This document shows, piece by piece, positions 53,025 through 62,256 of a stretch of 64,000 bases of DNA. A program made the position numbers and the translations under genes. The stretch comes from Hirsutella rhossiliensis (Eukaryota; Ascomycota; Sordariomycetes; Hypocreales; Ophiocordycipitaceae), in NCBI RefSeq assembly GCF_020360975.1, contig NW_025408667.1:7874001-7938000 (forward strand). The letters are read 5' to 3'. Each line of letters starts with the position of its first letter. The first letter of the stretch is position 1. The notes beneath the pieces are model-generated. The model did not search any database and was not told the DNA's origin. It saw only the letters and a list, made by a program, of their open reading frames with translations.

Positions 53025-53648
53025 ATGGAGCATGATGCGGCCCTTGATCCGCCCGACTTTCAAGCAGCTGCCGACGGCCTGAGGCGAGCAGCTGACCAGC
53101 TTCAGCGCTGTGCTAATCTACCTGCCGTGGATGGCCGAGTTCACACCATGCAGATGATGCAGGCCCTCATGGAGCGCTTTGATCGTCTGGAGCAAAATAT
53201 GCGACGCGGATTTACCCATATGGGCGAGAGGATGGAGGCATTGGACCGGAAGGTGACCGTCTCGTGCGTAAAGTAAACCCGTGTCCCTTGACCCAGTGCA
53301 GCTCCCGTGGACCTAACCGGCCGGACTTGCTGCAGCAACAAGAACCTCACGGCGCGTATGCGGAATAGCATCGTCACCCACTCGAGTGTCGAACTCTCTC
53401 CTCTCTGCAACGCTGCCACTGGGGAACCGATCGAGGGCTTTCCTCGGAAACTGTCCGACTTGGGGTCCTTCAACGGTGTGTCTCCCTCATATCCCTGTTG
53501 GCTCTGCTGGCTGACCGAGTGCTTGCTGTATCCAGTTCGCCAGGTAGATACCCTCCTACGCGAGCTTGGCGAGCCCGTGCGAGGCTCCGCCGATGACAGG
53601 AGACGGTGGTTGAAGTATGCCATTGGGGTTACGACACAGGTTGTGTGA
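53025..53648 (+). CDS. Small coiled-coil protein of an unnamed fungal family
   Basis: Exons 53025-53263, 53336-53475 and 53536-53648 give 163 aa in frame. Introns are 72 nt (GTGCGT..CAG, branch CTAAC) and 60 nt (GTGTGT..CAG, branch CTGAC). Residues about 10-80 form a heptad-like helix (FDRLEQNMRRGFTHMGERMEALD). A conserved-looking block follows: NLTARMRNS, then LSPLCNAATGEPIEGFP and QVDTLLRELGEP. This ordering (coil, RxxNS, short beta part, final helix) recurs in many unnamed proteins of filamentous ascomycetes. Function unknown. It sits in the repeat-rich compartment between the terpene synthase and the lipase. Confidence 0.75.
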
Positions 53649-53836
53649 CATGGGAGTCCCGACTTGCAGGTGCATGGCGACGGAGTGAGCATGAACGGGA
53701 GTGACACGCCACGCGCAGTTGAACTGAGGGAACCTGGAGAACATGTAAGGGAACGAGGCTGGCCGAGTGATCGCACGAGTGAGAACGAGTGTTGACAACG
53801 ACCGGGGAGGGAGTGATGAACGAACAATGGTGAGTG

Positions 53837-54431
53837 CTATACGAGCGAGAGCGAGCACACACGGACTGACACACCCGGGACTCGTACTAGCGAGGAAGCG
53901 ACGCGAGTGCCGGCGAGGGAAGCGACTGAACCCTCCATGTTTAGCCATCTCGAGCTGATGCCTCCTCTCATCCGGTCGGCCTCTTCCTCACCAAGTTCTG
54001 TCAACAGTGCATCCATGCACGACAAGAGTTTGGTGATTGCAGATGGCACTTCAGCCACTGGAAGGCGCCTCCGGTTTGCATCGGTGGGCTTGAAAAGGCT
54101 CAAGGTTAAATTCTTAGTTTTGAAGTCTAAAACCAACTCCTCTGCTCTTCATACGCGGGGGGTAGCGCTTCATGAAGAGCACGTCCCTTGTGCTCTTTCT
54201 TGCCCACGACATTATTTCAAATATCTCGTTTATGATTTGCCAACATGTCATCCCATTCTTCGTTATGTTGCACCACCGTGGAATCTGTTGGAGCACACCA
54301 AGCCTGCCTGGTCGAGGGGCTGGCGTTTTACACGGCCATTTCGCAGAAGCCAGCTCTTCTCCAAACCAACTGTCCGCAAAATTCCATGCTCGAGTGGCGC
54401 TGCGCTTGCAGATGGCCCCATAACGTACCAA
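53837..54431 (-). pseudogene. Possible broken coding remnant
   Basis: Two overlapping minus-strand frames (54431-54114 and 54136-53837) have natural-looking composition, for example NEIFEIMSWARKSTRD and LLTELGEEEADRM, and would join only through a one-base shift near 54150. No ATG with context and no domain recognised. It could be a decayed gene or chance. Confidence 0.25.
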
Positions 54432-54725
54432 GCAGACTCAAAGTTGATAAGTCGTGGGCCAGCTCAACGCGTCAGTTCCGTGGCGAAGAAAAACAACATA
54501 AACATCGATGATGCTTCGAGGCTGTATCAAGGGGGACACTTCCTCTGGTCCCCAGCCACGCGTGGAATCAGCAGTGTTTATATATAAAGTTAAGCGCACC
54601 GAGAAACCTAGACCACCGCAGCGCAGGTACTATTGTTGTTGCAACCTCTTTCTTCAGTCAGTTACCGGTGTTTCGCGCCGGTGGAAGCCAGGCACCGGAA
54701 CGAAATGCAGATCACAAGGGTCATC

Positions 54726-55767
54726 ATGGATCTAGCCTGTGCGCGGCTGGCAGCATGTGCTGGTCCTCCTGTTGCACAAAGTACGTGAGGTTGCCACTCC
54801 TGTACTGTCCTCGTATGCCGGCGTCGAGTAGGAGTCTACCGAGACTGGGTAGACTACGCTCGCAGCATCGCTCACAGCTGCGGCAGGATTCACCAGCGAC
54901 CGCGAAAAGGGGTACTTGATGCTGGCCTATGCTGCATTCTCGGACGCGGCATACTGTCCATACAACTTTGACTCGATCACGCCCAACACTCTCTGCAATA
55001 CCACGGATTCCGACTGCACGTTCCTCGACCGAGCCGAGACAGTACACGAGTTCACCATCGAAAACTACATTGCGGGCAACATTGCCGTCTCCCACGTTCT
55101 TCAAAACATTGTCGTCAGCTTCCGCGGAACGGCGTCTGTATGGGACTTCTTCACCGACGTACGATACCTGCAAATCCCGGCCCGGGGGCTTTGCCGCAAG
55201 TGTCTCGTCCACCATGGATTCTATCGGGCGTTTGAAAACATCCAGAGCGAGATGTTCAAGAAGGTCAGGGCCCTGCTGGAGAAGCACAAAGACTACCGAC
55301 TCATCGTGACGGGCCACTCGCTCGGCGGAGCTGTCGCAACGATTGCCGGGGCCTACCTCCGCCGGCAAAAGATTGCTTGCGACATCTATACGTACGGATC
55401 TCCGCGCGTGGGCGACCGCCATTTTGCCGACTACGTTAGCAGCCAGCGCAACGGCGTCACTGCGCGCATCACCAGCCGCTTCGACCCGGTCACGGTGATG
55501 CCGTCGACGCTGCTCAACTTCCAGCACGTCTACCCTGAGTACTGGTTCCAGGAGAGATTCTCAGTAGAGCCCTTCGTCAAGTGCGAGGGGCCCGAGCGAG
55601 GCGAATGCAGCGCCCAGATCCCGAGCGCCCTATTGAACCTGCCGAGGCGGATCCCCATGCATTCCGACTACTGGGCCAAGTCGAATCCTTGCCCGGCCTA
55701 TAGGGAGCATCAGATTGCCGAGTCGGAGGCGGCAAAGGAGGGAGGGATAAGTCAAAACGGGTCTTGA
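54726..55767 (+). CDS. Class 3 (alpha/beta-hydrolase) lipase, probably secreted
   Basis: The certain part is 54919-55767. It encodes AAYCPYN, VVSFRGTAS, HHGFYRAFENI, the nucleophile elbow GHSLGG, YTYGSPRVGD, the acid D in SRFDPVTVMP and the His in PMHSDYW, i.e. a complete Ser-Asp-His triad. Known: Lipase_3 enzymes hydrolyse acylglycerols; fungal members are usually secreted. One workable 5' model has exon 1 at 54726-54780 (or from 54705) and exon 2 from 54866 after an 85-nt GTACGT..CAG intron, but its N-terminus is a poor signal peptide. Another frame there has a good hydrophobic stretch (VLVLLLHK) but no ATG, so the 5' end may carry an indel. The C-terminus lacks an anchor. Confidence 0.8.
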
Positions 55768-56744
55768 ACCGCCGGCTACTCGGCGATTGCAGAAGCCAGC
55801 AATCATGTTGCCGGCGCCGTCTCCATTCGCCTGCCCGCCTCGGCCGCATGACGAGAAGAAACGACGGGGCTTTTCAGTGGCTTTGGGAGTGGAGAAAGCG
55901 TGAACGAGGTCTGATGCATCAGCATGGATTTTTTCTCACGCGTAATAATAGCATGGGTTTGTGGACAAGTTCGCGACAAACGCGCGCCTAGCCTGTCCTT
56001 GTGGCCTCCTGATTACGAACTTGACCAACCATATGGAAATGAGTGTATATCAAAAGCCGAAATTGAACTAATGTATAGAAATGAAATCACACCAGATCTA
56101 TTGACTAATGGCGCCCTCTGTGTTGGGCGATAGTGGCAGCAAAAAGAGGTTGATGCCCTCAAAGCACCCCCGCAAAACCAAAACATCTACGGACAGCTAC
56201 CGGTAGTCGTCAGATCGCTGCCCCCAATGTGCCGGGGTCGTTTTGCGCCAGTGCGCCCTATCGGCCTCCGTAATCACCAGATCCGGCGGAAAATCCCTTA
56301 TGTCGTGCAACGTCGTGCAACAAGGACACGAATGTGAGTCTGCCTGCGCACACGCAGAAACCTAAAACGCCCATGCAAAAAGTTCGTCCTTCCTTCAATC
56401 GACAAACACAATTGCTACCTTTCATAAAGCGGCCCATATTTCAGCGACTCTTCTTCACGGTTCTTACGACTTGAAACTTCTCTTCCACCTTCCTCGCCTC
56501 TAGCGACACAATAACCTCCTCCCTTGTCTAATTCCAGCCTCACTTACTCCCGCTCTTGAGCCTATGTGGAAACTACTGGGTACCTATAGGTATGGTGTCT
56601 TGTTTCACTACTGGCGTATGAATTCTCTCGCTGCTCTCGCATCGTATCTCTTCGCTGCCCTTGCACGTATACTGTGGCCAAGCTAAGTAACCAAGCCACA
56701 TTTGTCAGACCTACCGCAACATCAGATCCGCTGCAATCCTGAAG
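55768..56744. other. 1 kb intergenic region
   Basis: No supported coding sequence, repeat or RNA gene. Confidence 0.45.
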
Positions 56745-57739
56745 ATGGCCCCGAAAACTGGCCACGTCTTCAGCGAGCTAGTCGTTCGCCTACGAGCCAA
56801 TTATCAGGATAAGCGGCAGAGATTCAACGTATTCCCTCCTGCAGGCCAGCCTACTCTCGATACCGAGTTTGTACATGGAGAAAGGCCATATATGGGCATC
56901 TGGTACGACCATGGTGCCGGACTCGGTCGATATGTCCGACTCTTTGACATTCCGGCTACGTTATCGGGACGAATTCCTCGCCTGGAACGTAATCTACTTT
57001 CAGTGTAAGGCCACTTTGAAATAGACGGCGGCATCCTCCGCAACCTCCAAGAATGCCCCGACCTACCTCAGCCTATTCCTGATGACTTTGAGGATATCGG
57101 GCATCTTGTCAAGCAGCCACCACTCCTTCAGGTCGATACGTCGAAGCATCTCAAGAGAATCAAGTATAAAAGCGAGATTGAGAACATTCTGAAGTGCCAA
57201 GGAGGATCATGTCCTGGACAAGTTCTTTCTGCACATCTCGTTCGTCTCCTCGGCATATCTTCCGACGGGCTGTTAGTCTTCGAAAAGCTGGCTACACGTG
57301 GGCCCATCCTGGCGCGCTTCTCATCTCTCCGGACTTACAAGCGATGGATTCTCCACATTATCGACGCGCTGGCTTGTCTTCATAGCCACGGTATTGTTCA
57401 CCGAGATCTCCGCATCGACAACTGTCTATTCACTGAGGATGGCAACGCCTGGTAGTCTGCGACCTTGAGAGTCGCTGGGGCCAGCGCGCCGCCCCAGAAA
57501 TCTCATTCAATGGTGGACTAGATTCTGGATGGACTGTGCGGTCGGACATCTATGACATTGGCAACTGCATTAAGTGCATGGTGTATGCTAATGCGCCCAT
57601 CATCAATCAAGTTGAGTGGCCAGTTCCGGAGCCACTCCAAGCAGTCGTCAATGTTTGCATGCGCGAGGCGTCGCATGAACGACCGACGCTGTTCGAGCTG
57701 CAACAGATGGTGGAGGCAATCCCTATCGGCGAAGAATAA
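56745..57739 (+). pseudogene. Protein-kinase-like pseudogene
   Basis: The frame opens with ATG at 56745, meets an in-frame TAA at 57006-57008, and continues in the same frame (GHFEIDGGIL...) as a kinase N-lobe and C-lobe with HGIVHRDLRIDN near 57388-57423. Near 57450 the frame shifts by one base, and the rest (CDLESRWGQ, APEI, VRSDIYDIGN, SHERPTLFEL) follows in another frame to 57739. So there is one nonsense codon and one single-base deletion. The DFG position reads DLE, so even the ancestor may have been an unusual or inactive kinase. Function is presumably lost, unless the shifts are sequence errors. Confidence 0.75.
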
Positions 57740-57881
57740 TTAATGCAAGGCCACTCCCACATGGTTGGAAACGTATTATGTTGATAGATATCGTCCCCAT
57801 GCCATCTCTATACCTACCATTGGTCAGAGATGGCATCTGGCAATTTGATGAGAACTATCCAAGGAACAACAGCTGTCTAAG

Positions 57882-59810
57882 TCAGGCTTTAAGCGGTTGG
57901 GAAACCACGTTAAGCCACGCGGCTTGTCCAGTCTTGTTGGCATAGTCAGTCGCCTCAACCCGAGCTTGGCGCAGAAGCAACTCTCTCAGCGATGTATTGC
58001 CGTATCGGACCTCTTCGTCGGCTAGCGGCCGTGTGAAGAAGCCTTGTTCGTGGACTGGGGCCGAGCAGTCGCTCTGGCCACACCTTGTGCCCGCCTCTGC
58101 GTAGCCATGGCTCATGACGCTCGCAGCCCACTTGGGTAGGCAAGGACAGAGCACGAGTAGCCGGGCTTGAATTGCGGGGAAGAGCCGGAAGCCAAAAGTA
58201 TCCATGAGGTTTACCAGCGACATACGGTATTCGCTCGGTAGCTTGATGGCCAAGCGTGCCGCGCCGACGGACACCATGAACAGCTGCGCTCGACTGCCAT
58301 CAAACTGACACATGGGACACATTTGAGAATCGCAGTCCCACTCTGCCTCGCCGAAATCATCAACATCGCTGCAACCGCGGGCGGGCTCGACCCCACACAA
58401 GGCGAGGAGTTTGGTGACGATAACACCGACGCCATCCCCGGCCGCAACGGGGGAGCAGGACGGCCTGATGGCCCGGGTCGGCATGTGGCCGTGTGAACAG
58501 GTGCCATGTCCCTGGGCAAGATTGTCCACCCGTCGTGCGAAGCCGTGGTGCCGCTGACCAAAGTAGAAATAGGTCTGCGCGCCCCAAGCGATGCGCATGT
58601 TGGCGTCTTCACGAGGGGCAGCAGCGCTGGCCGGGAACAGGACTTCACGTGTTACAGCCACCGAGCAGCCCCGACATAGCCAGTTGAATAGGTTGTGCTC
58701 TCCGATGGCTGCTTCCGAGTCGTGGTCGATGGCCCAGCCGCGCGCCATGCCGCCGATGCTGGCGCAAAGGTAACTGGCATAGTCGTCGGCCGTCATTTGC
58801 CGCGGCGTGGGCCAGAAGTGGTAGGACCCGTAACATACGCTCGCTACTAACACCCTACGCAACCCATCGTTGAGGGCGCAGAGCACCCCTGTATGGGCGA
58901 GGGACGAGTTGCTGGATTCCTTACCGTCAACATCGAGTTGGGCGAGCCATCGGCTCAATTGGTCTCCGACTTCGTTGCGAGCCCGCCACGACAACTCCTG
59001 TCCTGCATGCGTTTCCGAGTCGTCGGCGCACCGCTCGAGAGTCATGCAGGCATTCACGGCGGCTAGGACGTCCCCGTCTTCGCGGTGCGCCGTCGCCCAG
59101 TCGTTGAACCAACACATGTTCTCCTTGTACGAGAGAAACGCCAATCGGGGGGGCATGCCAATGTCGAAGCACGTGGCGCAGTTGAGCGTCATGATCTGGT
59201 GGTGTCCAAGGATCGGCCCCCCCGCCGTTCGCACAACCGCTTGCTTTACATTGCCCTTCGGATAGCGGGCGGACGTGCCAACATTCGCATAGTCAGCGGC
59301 AGGGAGCCCGCCTTGTAATGCTCTGATGTATACCTCGGCCAATGCATGCGAGGCCAGGAGACATCGGTGTATAACAAGATCATCGCTTTCGTGCTCAAAC
59401 GAGGACCCCTGGACCAGCCCAGCGACGACAGTGGCGTAGCCGCTGAACGCATCTAGTTGCGTCAGGTGCCTGGTGGCGATATCAATCATGGTTGTTAGTT
59501 CGCCTAGACTGCTTCCATCATGCACCGGCCTATGCTGGTTTCTGGCTCCTCGACAAGGGCGATATATCCCAGTGTCTAAGACTGCACCACTAGTCTGGCC
59601 TTTGTGTCGTGCGAGTAGACGGTTCACCGACTCGCACGTCAGCTCAACCACACGCAACGCTACCATCAAAAGGGGACTAACATTGGTCGACGGGGGCGGT
59701 GGCTGCTGCTTGAAGATGCGTTTTACCGTTGCCCGTAGCGAAACTAGGTCCCGCGCGGTGTTGAGTTCGAGTATCAAGGTCGCTGTTTCCTCCTTCGTCG
59801 CCACCGCCAT
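57882..59810 (-). CDS. 642-aa protein of unknown family
   Basis: One uninterrupted frame; ATG at 59810 in good context (GTCATGGCG), with only non-ATG codons upstream. The N-terminal about 110 residues are helical, with a PPPP loop near 37-40. The middle is predicted all-helical, with SDDLVIHR (about 139), GHHQIMTLNCATC and FNDWATAHRED (about 231-241), then TADDYASYL. The second half is Cys- and His-rich: NWLCRGC, GHGTCSHGH, CDSQMCPMC and LVLCPCLP. No named domain is recognised. The helical middle with acidic motifs faintly recalls class I terpenoid synthases, but spacing and context do not match well. The Cys pairs could bind metal. Intactness of 642 codons in a decaying neighbourhood argues it is under selection. 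Confidence 0.7.
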   Translation of the reverse strand: MAVATKEETATLILELNTARDLVSLRATVKRIFKQQPPPPSTNVSPLLMVALRVVELTCESVNRLLARHKGQTSGAVLDTGIYRPCRGARNQHRPVHDGSSLGELTTMIDIATRHLTQLDAFSGYATVVAGLVQGSSFEHESDDLVIHRCLLASHALAEVYIRALQGGLPAADYANVGTSARYPKGNVKQAVVRTAGGPILGHHQIMTLNCATCFDIGMPPRLAFLSYKENMCWFNDWATAHREDGDVLAAVNACMTLERCADDSETHAGQELSWRARNEVGDQLSRWLAQLDVDGKESSNSSLAHTGVLCALNDGLRRVLVASVCYGSYHFWPTPRQMTADDYASYLCASIGGMARGWAIDHDSEAAIGEHNLFNWLCRGCSVAVTREVLFPASAAAPREDANMRIAWGAQTYFYFGQRHHGFARRVDNLAQGHGTCSHGHMPTRAIRPSCSPVAAGDGVGVIVTKLLALCGVEPARGCSDVDDFGEAEWDCDSQMCPMCQFDGSRAQLFMVSVGAARLAIKLPSEYRMSLVNLMDTFGFRLFPAIQARLLVLCPCLPKWAASVMSHGYAEAGTRCGQSDCSAPVHEQGFFTRPLADEEVRYGNTSLRELLLRQARVEATDYANKTGQAAWLNVVSQPLKA

Positions 59811-60793
59811 GACTAACTTATCCCGCAAACGAATCTGTATGCTGATAGGAAAACTTGAATAGGAAAGGTTGCGAATTATGAACACGTCTACTTTACAAAA
59901 GGCGGTGCGAATCCACGCAGCTTCTCTTCATCTCTATATGTATCTACGCGTTATGAGTGCTGTAGTTTGTGTGTAGTAAGCAAGGCCATGTTACCGTCGT
60001 ATGGAATGGATAATTGTTAGGAGGGATATATACCGCACTAATAGTTGCATCTGTTGACCCATTCTGATTTTGCCTGATCAAGCGGTTGATTGCCTTGGCA
60101 CAGTCATGAGCCCGGTTGCGGGTCCCTCGAGTGGGGAGAGGGTTAAAACGTTCGAGAGCACGGCGAAAGGTAAAGGGGGGCGGCATACATAGGTCAATGT
60201 TAAACCGAGTCTTCCGATACTGTGGAATCGCTTGTTTGTTCGAAACCTAGAGATAGCCTGAGGTTGTCAAATAAGACGGAACAGTTGAAATTGAAGCCTG
60301 CTAGAGACTACCTAGCCTGGAGGTTCTTTCTAGGCGTTGATGCCTATCAAGTTAAGGGGTGTGCCCACAAGAGGAGGATATACTGTACACCGGACCAATG
60401 GATGCATCTGCTGGGGCGTTTCATTTTAGCCTGCCAAGCGGTTGATTGCCTTTCCACAATCACATTCTTCCGTTAAACCAGTCGACATGGCTGCCAGAGT
60501 CACTAGGAATGGGCTACCTACAATAGGATGGCAAAGCTACCGGATAACCAATACACGCGTCGCGCTCGCGCGTCTTCCTCCGAAATGCATACCTCCCTTA
60601 AACACCGATAAACTTTACAACGATGGCTCTAAATACCCTAAAGAAAGCACTAGAGCTTCTATGAGCGAGCGAGGATTAACTTATATCCATCGCTAATTTC
60701 GACATCCTAGCTCCCTTAGCTACTCTGCAAGAGAAAGCGTCCCCGTGTAGACATACAGCATCATTAGCTGTTATTAGACATAACTAATATATC
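59811..60793. other. Intergenic region with a diverged direct repeat
   Basis: Two related segments, about 60021-60107 and 60372-60466, share GAGG.ATATAC, TGCATCTG and an exact AGCGGTTGATTGCCTT. They are direct repeats at about 75 percent identity. No gene recognised. Confidence 0.5.
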
Positions 60794-61029
60794 TGTCACG
60801 GGCTGTGCCCGGCTGGTGGACCCGGTTGTACCGGGTCCGGTGGGTCGTGCTCCGGTGGCAACACCGGCCCCGCTCCGCGGACCCAGAAGCTGCGAGAACA
60901 TTCCGAGAAGGGCAATATAAGCTCGCACTCGAGGCTACGCCTCGAGTTCAGCTTCTTTTCCTCCTTAGCTCTAGATAGACAACACCTAGGCACCTGCTTG
61001 TTGAATAAACTCCGGGCCAGCCTTTCACA
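60794..61029 (+). repeat. 5' LTR (236 bp)
   Basis: It starts TGTCACGGGCTG and ends TTTCACA, giving TG..CA ends. It contains TATAAG at 60916-60921 and AATAAA near 61003. A GC-rich, CCGG-repetitive U3 covers about 60800-60895. The 3' LTR copy is outside the window, so boundaries rest on the ends and the adjoining primer site. Confidence 0.7.
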
Positions 61030-61040
61030 TATCTAGAGCT
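61030..61040 (+). other. Putative self-priming primer-binding site
   Basis: The 11 bases immediately after the LTR, TATCTAGAGCT, are exactly complementary to AGCTCTAGATA at 60967-60977 inside the LTR, about 50 bp downstream of the TATA element, where a transcript could begin. Pairing does not extend beyond 11 bases on either side. Confidence 0.65.
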
Positions 61041-61077
61041 CCTTCTAAATACCGCAAGCTGCAGACTGCTCGTCAGG

Positions 61078-62256
61078 ATGGACCAGCAGAGTGAGAGCCC
61101 AAGTCTCCAGCAGCAATGGATTGACCAACGCATTCAAGAAGCGGTCAATGCGACTCTCAGCCCTCTACAGGACCAACTTTCCTTGCTGATGGAGCAACTC
61201 GGGCGAGCGCAGCCGCAGAGCGCCGACTTGCAATCGCCGCCAGTGGCACGAGGATTGGGCGAGCACGCCTGGCTTGGGCACGCCCTCCCAAAACCTGCGG
61301 TACTGGAATGCGGAAACCGTTGCCCAACCCACCCAAGTATGACGGCTCACGGAAGAGCTACTCCGCCTGGGCCAGGCAGATGCGAGACAAGCTGGACCTT
61401 GATGCACACTACTACAGTGGAAATCGCGAACTTTGGTACCTCATCAACTCATGTTTGGACGAGCGACCACAGCAAGTGGTCGCTACCTTTTACGCCGCGG
61501 GAGGCCCTGGGGTAGCTACGACCCCAAGAGTTCATGCGATACCTCGACCGAACCTACCAGGACAGCAACATCCAATCCCGCGCTGCTGCCACGCTGAGAA
61601 CTATGCGGCAGCGCGAAGACCAACCTCTCGCGTCCTTCCTTCCCCGATTCGAACAGGCATTAGCTGAAGCCGGGGGAGCAGACTGGCCGGACAGTGCAAA
61701 GATCGTATTTCTAGAGAACGCAATAAATGCACGCCTCCAAGAGAGTTTGGTCACAGCCGTCCTACCCGACGACTACCAGGGATGGCTTGCGAGAGTTCAG
61801 GAAATTGCGGGCAGATTGGAGACTGAAACCCGGTAGGCAGCCGACGTCGACTGAGCGGACGCCTCAACAGCTACCAAGGCAACGACCCAGGAGGAACCGG
61901 AGGACCCCGACGGAGATGTTAAGATGACGGACATCAACCGTATTGGCCACGAGTCGAAGGGTCGTCGACATGTCGATAAGAAGCCGAAGGATGAGCGCCG
62001 CTGCTATCGCTGTGGTCGGACGGATCATCTTATCGTGGACTGCCCAGCCCAGGTGGTCTTTCCTGGCGAAGGGAAGCAACAGCGACCTAAAGCTGCGCGC
62101 ATGAAGAAGCCCGATGCCGCAGATGATTCGGAATCAACCGCAGCATCCAGTGAGGACGAGTCGGCGGAAAAGACTAGCCCCGGGGCGAAAGCGGGCGCCG
62201 GGGCCTGCAAAGGCAGACATCCGGGACTGGGAAGCGTTCAAGCCACGAATGAATAG
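61078..62256 (+). pseudogene. gag remnant with CCHC zinc knuckle
   Basis: It opens with ATG at 61078 (MDQQSESPSL, a Gln-rich helix), then passes through at least two frame changes (near 61300 and 61520) to retrotransposon capsid-type sequence (YLDRTYQDSN, RQREDQPLASFLPRFEQALAEA). The zinc knuckle CYRCGRTDHLIVDC is near 62004-62045. An in-frame stop follows the capsid part at about 61835. Non-functional as read. Confidence 0.75.

Noticed and set aside
59080..59125. NDWATAHRE in the 642-aa protein taken as proof of a terpene synthase
   Set aside because: Spacing to the upstream DD pair is too short and the RY pair and sensor arginine are not evident; kept only as a weak hypothesis.
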